Positions 22,194-33,125 of a stretch of DNA of 64,000 nucleotides are shown one piece after another. Location of the stretch: NCBI GenBank assembly GCA_029945375.1, contig CM057062.1, positions 1,178,001 through 1,242,000 on the forward strand, written 5' to 3'. How positions within the stretch are numbered: position 1 is the stretch's first letter; each line of letters opens with the position of its first letter. Made by a program: the position numbers and the translations under genes. This stretch comes from Agaricus subrufescens. Its lineage: Eukaryota; Basidiomycota; Agaricomycetes; Agaricales; Agaricaceae. The notes under the pieces are model-generated. The model did no database searches, had not been told where the DNA came from, and was given only the letters and a program-made list of their open reading frames with translations.

Positions 22194-25100
22194 GTGGGGG
22201 ATCGTGTTGACACCCTCTGTGCTTCAGAGAGAGTTTGTCTCAACACTTCCGCTCTTTCTGATCCGAATTCCCTTCGCGTTTTTCTTTCTCCTATGGACAC
22301 TTCTTCTATTTCCAACATTCCTGCGCTGGTGGACAGTGGTTCAACTCATTGTTTTATTTTGAATTCCTTTGTTTGTAAACATGGTATTCCGACAGTTCCG
22401 ATTCCTCCTGTTAAGCTTCATCTCTTCGATGGGACTTCTAGCTCTTTTGTTTCTGAGGTTGCGAAATTTCCTGTATCTTTTCCTACTGGTGAATCTATGA
22501 CACTTTCCCTCTATGTCACTTCACTGGATCCGCAGACTCTAGTGGTTCTAAAAGGGACTTTGCTGTCCCGCCACAACCGTTGATTTGACTGGGTTACTGG
22601 GTCGTAAGATTTACTTCTTTCCTGCTCCACCTCTGCTTAGATTCCCACCTCACTTTTTTGCGCGCCAGCCTTCAGTGAGACTGAAGCCACGAACGTCGGT
22701 ATCAGATTCCATCACGGAAGCAACTTCTGATTCACCCGCCAGAATAGACATTCGTCTAGTCAATGCCGCTGCCTTTGCGCAAGCATCCCGACTTCCTGGC
22801 TCTCATCGCTTCGCCCTCAACCTTCACTCAGTTATCGCTGCGGCATCCTCTGTCGAGGAATCTCCTGTCGACCTTTCTGCTATTCCGGCAGAATACCATG
22901 ATTTTGCAGATGTGTTCAGCAAGTCCCGTGCGGATATGCTACCGACACATCGACACTACAATCTCAAAATCGATTTAGAGGACAGTACCGCACCTCCTAT
23001 AGGTCCGATCTATTCCCTGTCACAAACGGAACTTCAAGCTCTTCGCAAATTCATTGACGAAAACCTCTCTATTGGTTTCATCCGACCCACAACCTCTCCC
23101 CATGGCGCTCCTGTTCTTTTTGTGAAGAAGAAGGATGGTTCCCTTTGTCTTTGCGTCGATTTCCGTGGTCTCAATCGGATTACTCAGAAAGATCGCTACC
23201 CACTTCCCCTCATTTCGGATCTCCTTGATTCTTCTCGCAAAGCTCGCATCTAGACAAAGATTGATCTTCGGCATGCATATCACCTTGTCCATATTGCGGA
23301 AGGCGACGAGTGGAAAACGGCCTTCCGGACTTATTACGGGTCTTTTGAATGGCTCGTCATGCCTTTTGGTCTTAGCAATGCTCCTGCCGCATTCCAGCAG
23401 TTCATGAACGAAATTTTCCAGGACTTGCTAGACGTATGCGTTACCATCTACCTCGACGACATCCTCATTTATTCCGATGATCTGACTCAACACCGGAAAC
23501 ATGTCAGAGAGGTGCTGAAGAGACTTCGCGAACATGGTCTCTATGCGCGAGCTGACAAATGTGAATTCAATTCCGACATGGTGGAATATCTCGGGTATAT
23601 CCTTTCAACTGATGGTCTCACTATGTCCGATGACAAGGTCAAGACTATCCAGGACTGGCCGGAACCTCGGAAAGTAAAGGACATCCAATCCTTCTTAGGG
23701 TTTGCAAACTTTTATTGTCGCTTCATCTATGGCTATTCCGACATCGTGGTTCCCTTAACTCACCTTAATCACAAAGGGATCCCTTGGAATTTTGGTTCCA
23801 ATGCCCGGAATGCCTTTGAAACCCTCAAGAAGGCCTTCACTTCCGCTCCTGTCCTCACTCACTGGATTCTGGACTCGCAAATCATCATCAAGACTGATGC
23901 TTCCGACTACGCTTTAGCCGCTATCCTTTTCATTGTATCCCCTGACAGTGACATTCATCCTATCACATTCCATTCCCGCACTTTCTTGTCTCCGGAACTC
24001 AACTACGACACTCATGATAAAGAGCTTCTCGCTATCTTTGAGGCGTTCCGCATCTGGCATCATTACCTAGAGGGGGCTTCCCTTCCAATCGATGTCGCTA
24101 CCGACCACAAGAACTTGGAATATTTCGCAACTACCAAGCTCCTTACCCGTCGGCAGGCACGATGGTCGGAATACCTCTCGCAGTTTAACTTGGTCATCCG
24201 TTTCTGACCCAGTAAACTAGGAACAAAGCCGGATGCTTTGACGAGACACTGGGATGTCTACCTAAAAGGGGAGGATAAGGGCTACGCTTTGGTCAATCCG
24301 CACAACTTCCATCCAGTATTCACTCAAGAACAACTCGCTTCATCTCTCCGTGCCTCATCCCTCACAACCCCTGTGTTCCGTGCCGCTACTATCATAGATC
24401 TTTTGCAACTCCATTCCGACATCCTTTCCGCACTTCCCGAAGATCCCATTGCTGCACAACACCTCGCGTCGCCCCAAGGGAGATTGTCTTTCACTTCTGA
24501 TGGCTTCCTTAGGCTTGATGACCAGATCTATGTTCCTGATGCTAACACCTTACGACCTCGCATCACACAATACCACCACAACCATATCCTGGCTGGCCAT
24601 TTCGGCCAGAATAAGACTCTGGAATTAATCTGAAGGAGTTATATGTGGCCCAGAATCTGCAACTTTGTCAAGCACTTCTGCAAGAGTTGCGTTACCTGCA
24701 TGCGATCCAAACCTCAACATCATCGACCCTACGGGACTCTCAAGCAGCTTCCGATCCCAGAACGTCCCTGGCATTCTATCTCTATGGACTTTATCGAGAA
24801 ACTTCCGCAATCCTCCGGATTCGATAGCATTCTAGTTATCGTGGACCGCCTCACGAAACAAGCCATTTTCATTCCGACATACGATACCATTAATTCCGCT
24901 GAACTCGCTCGACTCTTCGTTATTCACGTATTCTCCAAGCATGGTGTTCTGTCCCATGTTACTTCCGATCATGGTTCTGAGTTTGTATCTCATTTCTTCC
25001 GCTCTCTTGGCCAAGCACTCGACATGAAACTCCATTTCACTTCCAGATATCATCCTGAAGGTGACAGTCAAACGGAACAGATGAATCAAACCCTGGAACA

Positions 25101-25860
25101 GTATCTCCGCATCTACTGCAACTATCAGCAAGACAACTGGTCGGAACTCCTCCCGCTTGCGGAATTTGCATTCAATAACGCTCCCAGTGCTACTACCGGT
25201 ATCTCACCTTTCTTTGCAAATAAAGGCTATCACCCATCCCTCGCTATCCATTCCAAACACGACCTCGCATCCTCACGAGCTCAGGAATTCGCTATTGATC
25301 TTGACAAACTTCATGCTACTCTCAAATACGAAATTGCATCCGCTCAACAACGCTACCAGGTATCCGCTGACGCTCATCGGTTACCAGCACCCGACTTCGG
25401 AATTGGTCAAAGAGTATTCGTCAAGGCAAAGTATTTCCGCACTACCCGACCGTCAAAGAAGCTTTCCGAAAAGTATCTTGGTCCCTACGAAATTATTGCT
25501 CAGGCCGGAACCCATTCCTTCACTATCCGACTTCCAAATTCTATGCGTGCCATCCATCCGGTATTCCATGTCTCCATGCTCGAACCCGCAACTACCAATC
25601 AAATTCCGGATCGCGTCCAACCTCCTCCAGATCCCGTTGACGTCAAAGGTGAACCGGAATACAAAATATCTTGCATCGTCAACTCCAAGGTCAATCGCCA
25701 GAGGGTGTGCAAGTTATTGTACAAGGTATTGTGGATGGGCTATGAGGATACCGATGAGGAATTCTCTTGGCTTCCCGCAACGGAACTCAGTCACACTATG
25801 GAATTGGTTTCCAATTTTCACGCTGCTTATCCCGCTAAGCCTGGTCCTCTTCCACTTTAG
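22194..25860 (+). pseudogene. pol: pol of gypsy element (broken)
   Basis: Domains in order: an aspartic protease with LVDSGSTHCF (about 22,325); reverse transcriptase with MPFGLSNAPAAFQQF and catalytic YLDD (about 23,450); RNase H with TDASDYALAAI (about 23,890); an integrase with a zinc-binding H/H...C-x2-C region and the D, D, E residues in SMDF, TSDHG and TEQMNQTLEQ; and a C-terminal chromodomain with YKVLWMGYEDTDEEFSWLP. The protease lies in a different frame from the rest, so there is an indel near 22,583. In-frame stops interrupt at 23,251 (TAG), 24,205 (TGA) and 24,631 (TGA); the two TGAs are consistent with CGA-to-TGA decay at positions where family members usually have Arg. The element must rely on other copies to move. 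Confidence 0.92.
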
Positions 25861-26064
25861 TTCTTTTCCGCTGATCTCTTTCCGATTCTCTTAATTCCTA
25901 TCCGACTTTCTCAAGTTCATATCATTTCATTTTTTCTTATCATTCCGATTTCTTTCAAGGCATTCCATCGCATTCAATTTGGATTCCCATGACAACCTCA
26001 ACTACAAGTATCCTAAAGTTCATAGTTCAAAAAACAAATATACATTGGGAGGCGCCAGAACAGA

Positions 26065-26688
26065 TCACATCCACCCTCCTGATCCACCGGGACTTCCTCC
26101 ATACCTTGACCCCGACTGCCTAGCCTGATCCCTGTAATCCATCTGCTGATCCGATCTCTCACCTCCATACCAACCCCGACAACCCTCACCTTCCTGACGC
26201 ACGTCTGTGTTCAAGCGCATTGCATCCACCATGTTCCGCATCTCTCTCGTCTGTTCCTCCGCTGCTCTCCGCACTCTTTCTTGTGCATCCGTATTCCGAT
26301 CCAAGGCCTCCAGATTTTCCTGACGCGTCTCCAGGCTCTGTCTTTTCAAATCATTTACCTCCTCCAAGGCCTTCCGAGCCTTCGCATTTTCATCCGCACT
26401 CCTCGCTGTCTCAATCCGCAGCCTCTTCAATTCTGATGCTACACCATCCACGGAATATTTCTGGACTTCCACATTGGGTTGCGGATTGGAAAGGGATCGA
26501 GGATGCGCAGGGGAATGGTGTGGAATCTCTTGACGCGGAATCTCCTTTCCGGGACTCGAAGCGGGGGATGAAGATGATTCCGGAAGGAATAACTTATCCT
26601 TTTGAGTTGGCCTTGGAGCCACAGGCGGTTTCTTATTGTAGGGAGCGGCGGGAGTGGTAGGGGCAGTGGCGGAACTGTCATCGGACAT
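26065..26688 (-). CDS. Antisense coiled-coil protein inside gypsy element
   Basis: A 207-residue frame starting ATG, opposite to gag-pol. The N-terminal 75 residues are Pro/Ser/Thr-rich. Residues about 80-165 are a heptad-like charged helix (SELKRLRIETARSADENAKA and onward), and the tail is Gly/Arg/Tyr-rich. It starts 15 nt after the stop of the next antisense frame, so the two may be exons of one gene (a zinc-cluster protein with a coiled coil); I did not find a splice that keeps both frames. Function unknown. The frame is undamaged although pol is broken. Confidence 0.6.
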   Translation of the reverse strand: MSDDSSATAPTTPAAPYNKKPPVAPRPTQKDKLFLPESSSSPASSPGKEIPRQEIPHHSPAHPRSLSNPQPNVEVQKYSVDGVASELKRLRIETARSADENAKARKALEEVNDLKRQSLETRQENLEALDRNTDAQERVRRAAEEQTREMRNMVDAMRLNTDVRQEGEGCRGWYGGERSDQQMDYRDQARQSGSRYGGSPGGSGGWM

Positions 26689-26703
26689 TCTGCTGGTCAG
26701 TAG

Positions 26704-27294
26704 TCAGCCAGTGATGAGGTGGTATACGTGCCTGGCGGGTACCGGGGCAGTTTCCTTCTCTTTCCTCTTTTTGGATGCGGCGGGACCTTGCAAAGAATGC
26801 GCACATTTCTTCCGCTGCTTAGAACACTCGGCGCAAGCAGTACCGGCGGTATTGGACCAGCACACAAGACTCCGGTTGGCACATGCCTCGCATTTTGTCG
26901 AATATACATGGGCCCCGGCCTGCGGAATCGTCCATAAGTCGATCTCGACGATTGGAACTAGTTTGTGCACTGGTGGAACCTTGATGCTCGCCCGTTCCAA
27001 CTCATCTGCCTTTCTGCCACTCCTCTTCGTTGCCTGGGTCATCTTCACAACTGCGGCCATCTCCCTTGCCTTCGCTTTCGGAACCTCCACCACTTCCTCG
27101 GTACCTTTTCCTCCCTCGTCGGAACCAGATTTCTCAACCTCGATATCCTCTCCTTCAGCATCAATGTCCATCAGGACTTCCTCGGCACCCTTTTTCTTCA
27201 CGGCCTCAGCATCCCGCTTTGCAGCCCATGCAGCGAACTCGGCGGCGGTCATCTTGTTGAAGTCGGGGGTGGTAGTGGTGGTGGATTGAGACAT
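26704..27294 (-). CDS. Antisense Cys-rich protein inside gypsy element
   Basis: A 196-residue frame starting ATG. The first half is acidic with a Thr-rich start. Residues about 133-165 hold six Cys in the order CEAC-(x6)-C-(x8)-CAEC-(x6)-C, a likely zinc-binding module like the small Cys clusters common in mushroom proteins. A Lys-rich segment (KKRKEKE) follows and could direct it to the nucleus. The position, antisense between pol and the 3' LTR, suggests an accessory gene of the retrotransposon, perhaps a DNA-binding regulator; that is inference. The promoter would have to lie between 27,295 and the 3' LTR. Confidence 0.62.
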   Translation of the reverse strand: MSQSTTTTTPDFNKMTAAEFAAWAAKRDAEAVKKKGAEEVLMDIDAEGEDIEVEKSGSDEGGKGTEEVVEVPKAKAREMAAVVKMTQATKRSGRKADELERASIKVPPVHKLVPIVEIDLWTIPQAGAHVYSTKCEACANRSLVCWSNTAGTACAECSKQRKKCAHSLQGPAASKKRKEKETAPVPARHVYHLITG

Positions 27295-27542
27295 GGCAGG
27301 AAGGATGGGGGAACTCGAATTGTTCCAAGTCCCTTCTTATAAGCGTCCCGACACGTTCCAATTCTGGATCTACCGCTCATCATTGCAATGCGCTTTTAAT
27401 TTCTGTCGCCTCATTCCCTGCCATGCTTCCCTTAAGGATGGGATCCTCAGCTTCTATTTTCGCTCCCGACAAAGTTCTATTTTTATCCGGGCACATTCCC
27501 TTATCAATGCGGCCTCGAGGCTCAGCCTTAAGGGGAGGATAC

Positions 27543-28189
27543 TGTTATATCCCGTTTCCAGAACTTTCCAATCATTCCCGACATTTCCTTTTCTATCTAG
27601 AACGTTCCATTTCCATTTCCAGTATGTTCCAAGGTATCCTGCTGTCAAGTTTCCTTTCGATGGGATCTGCTCGGGACCATTGTCTTTCGGGTTCCTTTAA
27701 TTGGTAAGTCTGCTTCCCAGAACCGGTAGTGGTTGGCCGGTTATGCCGTAGTTCCCTTTCCGGAACTACGGTTGCGCTCCCGCGGTCGCTCTACGACCAA
27801 CGCAATGCGGGCCGTAACTTTCCAATGGCCAACGCGACTGTATCCAGATTGGTACTCATTCCTATTGCGATGTGATTGCTATATCTCTATTCCGATTCCT
27901 ATTTCTATTTTCCGGAACTATTCCTTTTCCGTAATTTACTCCTGTATACCTTCGTATATAAGTTCCACATTCCTGTATCTATTCCTCAGTCTGAAATCGA
28001 CTTAGATTCTATTCTCTCTCGATTCCTATCCTTCCGCTAAGCGTTCTGCAACTCGCATTCTATTCCGCTATCGCTCTCTAGGCATCTGGAACCCACTGGA
28101 GGGCACAGTGCGCCTTTGTGTCGCTGAGGCCAATGCCTATCCCCAGAACGGAACTGCCTAGTTCCAACTCTGCGGTCGTAGTCTTAACA
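27543..28189 (+). repeat. 3' LTR of gypsy element
   Basis: By hand count it differs from the 5' LTR at about 30 of 647 positions. All differences are transitions, nearly all in CpG/TpG/CpA contexts. Confidence 0.93.
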
Positions 28190-28194
28190 CTCCT

Positions 28195-29924
28195 CAACCA
28201 AACATCACACTTGCCTAATCCCTTGCTCTTCATTGGCTAGCAAGGTTCCAACCCTAGACCCTAGTCTAGAAACCCTCAAGACTCCTCCCCCACTGATCAA
28301 CCTGTCAATAAGATGTCCTCAATTGGACTAAGTTTCCATCTCACCTTTAGTCACTTTGAGATTATCATTATTGCTGCCTGATCCAGAGTCTCAACCGATA
28401 ACTCTGACAGTCTTGCTTCAGTTCATTCAGTTTAGACATGTGCAAGTCCCCTACTTCCTAGCCTTTCCCTATTAGGCAGGTAGTAGTTATAGAATCAGTC
28501 TAGCATAAGGTCCACTAAAGGAACCGTGCTCCACTAAGTCCTCGAGCCATCCCATAACCAGTCTTGATGATAATTCCCAATAAAGTTTCCCTAGGCTCAG
28601 TCTTGAGACTTCCATTTTAAGTCCTTGAACGTGATTATATTTCCCCTAACAGTACAGTTTTCCTGTTAGGAATCGTGGATACAATCTCCACTGATTCCTG
28701 GTTCAACCTGTCTTCACACATGCCCTCAACCAATCTTATTACTAACAGAGTGATTGATTACCTGTTCTTGAGCCTAATACATACACCTAGCTGCATTAAA
28801 CATATATTTTCATGTGTAAAACAGCTGGGGCCATAACACCATAACACACAGATAAACTAGTTAGCATACTGACCGATACACACAGTCTTACCCTGCTTGT
28901 TGCCAGAGAATGGCTTGCAAGTGTACACCTACACTTTTGATGTTTTGTCCCCAAAGCTATATTCATGCCTGCTATTGTCAATCAGAAATGTTGAGACTTA
29001 ATCTATCCAACCTCCATGGACACCCGCTCAAACATCTCAGCTTACATCGACTCCTGGACCTGTCCATGGTACCAGAAGAGTCCCTACTCGTAGTAGTTAT
29101 TCTATACAGAGTTTCGGGAGTACAGACGAACGCTACGAGGAGATCTTACAAGATCTCCTCGCATATACAGCTTAATATTCTCGAGCAGTTCATCTACTCG
29201 AGAATATACTCCCTACTCTAATTTATTACATCTACTTCGTTCTACACAGGTCCTGTAACTATGATATCTAGATTATGACTATGCAGTATGTATATAAAGT
29301 ACAATTATGCTTGTATGTAACTCAGCTCGAAATCCATCTCATATTTCGTCTAAATTCTTCCTCTCTTGATATCTCTCTCAAGAACCCACAGGCACACCTA
29401 TACAGGTTCGTGTCTGTTGTCCTAACCACTGTGCACACTATGGTGCTGCTTCAATAAGAAAGCCTTGTTTTGTTTCTTGTTTTAGTCACTGCTACCCACC
29501 CCTGTAAAACAATTCCTTTCAAGATGTTGTGGGACCTTGTATCTACTTGGATTAGGGCCCTACCTCCTTTACTCAACTCAGAAATAGAGCAGCTAAAATG
29601 GAGAATTGATAGATATACAGAGTTTGGTGTCACTAAGAAAGGCCTTGGGAGAAATGACTAGTCAACAGTTCATCATTATACTCATCTTATCAATGACATT
29701 GTCAGTGATAGCCATAAAAGGTACAACAGGCCTTGAAGAGAGAGTATACAACAGGTATACAAGGGCCCTGGATTGTCGTCATGATGATGGAATCATGTCA
29801 TGCAGTGACTCTATCTTGGGTAAAGCTAGATATGCATTTGATAAGGCGGAAAGCAAATGATAGAATGTGTGACAAGTATATTAATAATTTGAATGACAAA
29901 TGTATGTATTTTACTTATTTCTGA
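28195..29924. other. Interior of the 9-bp-TSD transposon, right part
   Basis: AT-rich and CpG-poor. No family recognised. The longest plausible frame (29,470-29,661) has no motif that I know. Two neighbouring hairpins lie at 29,136-29,207. Confidence 0.5.
29136..29207. repeat. Two adjacent perfect hairpins
   Basis: 29,136-29,161: 12-bp arms CGAGGAGATCTT and complement with a 2-nt loop. 29,175-29,207: 11-bp arms ATATTCTCGAG and complement with an 11-nt loop. These CpG-containing arms stand out in a CpG-poor region. Confidence 0.85.
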
Positions 29925-30055
29925 GTGATGTACACAGCCACTGGTGATGGCCATTTGACACAAGTTGCCAGCCCCTCACAATGCAAGGCACAATCCTTAG
30001 ATTGCATGTTTTGACATGTTTGCCTCTGTGAGGGAATGGGCTGGGTAGGAGCCTG

Positions 30056-32839
30056 AGGGTAGTCTGTTGATTGGGACATGTACCAACTCCTCAAGGAGCT
30101 GCAAGCCAACTGTCATCAGAAAATAAGTATGGAGTTCTAACATCTGCATCTAATGGTAATATGGAGACATGAGTATGTTTATAACATTTCCAAATTCCTA
30201 TCTAAGCATAATGTATTGAGTAGTATGTAGGTCTATTCTTCAAGGGGACACAAGCCAACTGTATCAGGATGGGACATGGGATAATAAGGCTACTCTTTGC
30301 TACAAGATCCTGTCAGCCTACAAGAAAGAGCCTCTTGTAGTGATATTGACTGATTCCTTTGTGAAGGGCTTGCAGATATTGTAAGGCTGTCCAATCTTCT
30401 TGATCCAGGAGGGTATAACTCCATGGAACAGAGTTTGGGGACACTTGCAAATGTTGTGCATGTGAGATTTGTGTATGCACATATTGTGAGCAAATGTATC
30501 TAGATGAATAGTGGAATGTAGGTTGATGTGTGTAAGACAGCTATTAGTAAAGTTGTATGAGAGATGGTGCATGCTGATCCTACCTCCTAGGGTATATGCT
30601 GCCCTCAACTTTCGAAGTAGGATGTCATTTTCTGTATGACATGTTGTGTGATCCTTGTTTATCAAGTGGTAGAGTCAGATCTCAATGTCAGGAACTCTGG
30701 CCATGGCATATTCAAGCATATACACCCTACAGTGGGCAACATTCCATGTACACTGCTGCTTTAGCATTCCACTAAAGCAGTGATATATGTATCATATCTT
30801 ATGGAGTCCATCTTGTGACTTGAGATACTTGCTGCTGTTGGCCATGTCTGGGCACAGTAGTTCTGTTGGAATGTATGTTCAAGAGAACCTTCCACACAAG
30901 CCCACTAAAGCCATTTTATCTAGTCCCAAATAAATGTAGTGGAAATGAGTGGCAAGCAAACAGAAGCAAGTGTCAGAATTTCATCAAGAAAGTTTGTAGA
31001 TTGTTTGCATAGTTTGAGAGATGATGATGATTTAAAGCATGGTCAGCACATTGCTGAGGACTCTGGCCAAGACTGTAAGTGCAACAACAGCACCACTGAT
31101 GTAGAGTGATCCAACTGCACCATTCTTGCTGTCTCCACCAGAGTCACCAGAGCCAGTACCTGTTGTTGTGGCATTGAGTGCACCTACAAGAGTAACACTC
31201 AGGTTAGTGACTGAAGGGGGGTCACCATGATTTATCACTGTACCAGAGCCTTGAGGGGGAGGGAAAGTCTTATTGTCATTTGTCTTGATGTAGGCATTGG
31301 CAAGTCCTTGATGAACACACATTGCAATGGGTCCTATGGTGAGATCATCACAAGCCAAAGCATCAGGCAAGATGTAACCTGTTGCTATATCGACTGTGTC
31401 CTGGAATAGATCATGTTTGAGAACAATAAATCCAGTGTTTATGGTAGTGGCATTGCCCATGATGTACTCCCAATTTTGTAAGCAGCATTAAGTGACAGTA
31501 ATGTACTGTACTGTACGTGTTTTATCCATCATAAATGTTGTTCAACTGGATGACAAAATCAGTGCAGCTGGTTACTACAATCCTGCAAAAGCTACTACCA
31601 GAGTATACCATACAGAATGCAACAGCTTTTCTGGCCAGGCAGTTCAACTAAGGCTGAGGCAAAGGTAAGAGAGGGTGCTGTGGCAGGTGAACAGTATGGC
31701 TGCTGACAAGTTTAGCAGTGTAAGGAGAGGCCAATCATAGGCTCAGGTTGGTTGGCAAAGTGGTTCAGATGTGATCAACTGGGTCACATCCTGGACACTG
31801 GATGCAGGGCAACTTGAGGGGGTTGATGTGCAAGAGTGACAACACTTTAGGGGCACCAAGGCACAGAGTCTATAAATAACATGTATGCTATTGTTTGCAT
31901 GACATTGTTGATCCATTCCACACCTACCAACTTGACGCAAATCATCCACCATGTCCTATCAACTCATGTAACATTTGCAGCTGCAATCAGGTGATCAACA
32001 CTGATGCAACACTCAGACAGGCATTGGCTGTAGTAGCGGCCATACCCCAAATTCCTTGGTGACAGGAACCCCTACATGCAAGTGCATACAATGGTGAGGA
32101 GTACCTTGTTTGCTTTACAAGCCTATCCTCACTATGACCTACTAGTCAGTCTTGTTGCACCTCTCTCAAACTTGTGTGAAGGAATACACAAGCTCATGGT
32201 GCTGCCCATCACAAGGTGAAGAAACATTGCATGGACATCCAATGTTTTAGTTCATGATCTACCTACACAATGTCCTTTCAGAGCATGGTTAGCTTCCTCA
32301 GTAGGACCCATTTTGTTTACATGCAACAGTGGTGGGGGAAAACTGATGTGCTGGGTGGGACTGCAGTTACAGGATTGGCTATGGTGCTGAGTGTCACCAT
32401 TGAGCTCTCGTAAGTTGCCTGATACCTTGCAAGAATCAGTCTTGCTTTAACTGGTGCAATGATAGACCTAAAACCATTACCTTCTGCAAGGACAAGATCA
32501 ACTGTCACTTGTCTGTCCTCCAGCCATCAACAGTGATTTGGCACTTCTCCCGTAGCCCCAATCCAAACTTCATGGTCACATGGATCAGTGACAATCATGG
32601 ACAGCCTGGACAAACTCAGCAGCAACTGCAATCATTCCAAGCTCCCCCACCTTACACCTAATTCCTGTGCCACATCATGCATCACACCAGTCTATAGGAA
32701 AAATGCAAGTGCGGAAGATTCCAGCAAGGCTCTTACCAATGTTAAATGCACTTGTAGAAACTGTAAGTACCTCCAATTTTCTTGACATGTGATTGACTAA
32801 TTTGCATTGAAGGGATGGAATTTGTGGATTGCTAATGGT
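30056..32839. repeat. CpG-depleted spacer of the NLR array
   Basis: Continues the array spacer after the transposon. 30,065-30,880 and 31,490-31,700 align with 13,590-14,640, and 32,160-32,839 aligns with 8,690-9,350. Differences are mostly C-to-T and G-to-A at former CpG sites; I find a single CpG in 30,121-30,720. A segment of about 600 bp (about 30,890-31,485) has no counterpart in the 14.4-kb copy. Confidence 0.8.
31032..31460 (-). pseudogene. Fragment of a GPI-anchored-type surface protein
   Basis: A 142-codon frame on the minus strand, inside the segment that is absent from the paralogous spacer. It lacks a signal peptide and begins just after the boundary, so the 5' part is missing. 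It has several N-glycosylation-type sites (NAT, NKT, NLS, NAT). The tail is Gly/Ser/Thr-rich with a spacer and a terminal hydrophobic stretch (SLYISGAVVALTVLARVLS), the pattern of a GPI-attachment signal. The family is not recognised. It may be a captured 3' exon; expression is doubtful. Confidence 0.5.
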
Positions 32840-33125
32840 CAGTGTTGTGCTCAGTCACTGACCAGTCACCTGGCAATTGATAGGTCAATGTGACTGGTTT
32901 ATTTTACTGTTGACTAGTTAATGACTGATGCCACCATCTACTAACGAGTTGATGTTTCCATGGACTCTGAATATATTGATTGAACCTGATTTGGGTGATA
33001 AGATAGAAGATCAGCAAGGTGGACAACTGTTTCACTCAAATATTGTCCCTAAAGTTGTGCCTAGGGTACCTAGCCAATTGAGAAACAGTTGTTAGGTTAC
33101 ACTCAGCATCCATAGCTTCGATGTA

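Larger units (their letters stand above)
20006..28189 (+). mobile_element. Ty3/gypsy chromodomain LTR retrotransposon
   Basis: Two 647-bp LTRs starting TGTTATATCCC and ending CTTAACA flank gag and pol. The 5-bp target duplication CTCCT sits at 20,001-20,005 and 28,190-28,194. A polypurine tract (AAGGGGAGGA) precedes the 3' LTR. The order protease, reverse transcriptase, RNase H, integrase, chromodomain places it in the chromovirus branch (Metaviridae). pol has several in-frame stops, so the copy cannot be autonomous now. I found no convincing tRNA primer-binding site directly after the 5' LTR. Two antisense genes lie between pol and the 3' LTR. Confidence 0.95.
18897..30055. mobile_element. 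Terminal-inverted-repeat DNA transposon with nested retrotransposon
   Basis: The ends are inverted repeats of about 130 bp (18,897-19,026 and 29,925-30,055), beginning CAGGCTCCTACCCAGCCC on the left; the right end agrees for the first 17 bases. Flanking AGGGTAGTC occurs at 18,888-18,896 and 30,056-30,064, a perfect 9-bp target duplication, and the paralogous spacer at 13.57 kb shows the empty site. Without the nested gypsy element the transposon is about 3 kb. A 9-bp duplication fits Mutator-like elements, but I could not recognise a transposase in 19,030-20,005 or 28,195-29,920, so it may be non-autonomous or too decayed. The interior has very few CpG dinucleotides. Confidence 0.8.

Noticed and set aside
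25157..25894. 245-codon plus-strand frame
   Set aside because: Overlaps the integrase and chromodomain in another frame; no motifs, explained by the pol coding sequence.
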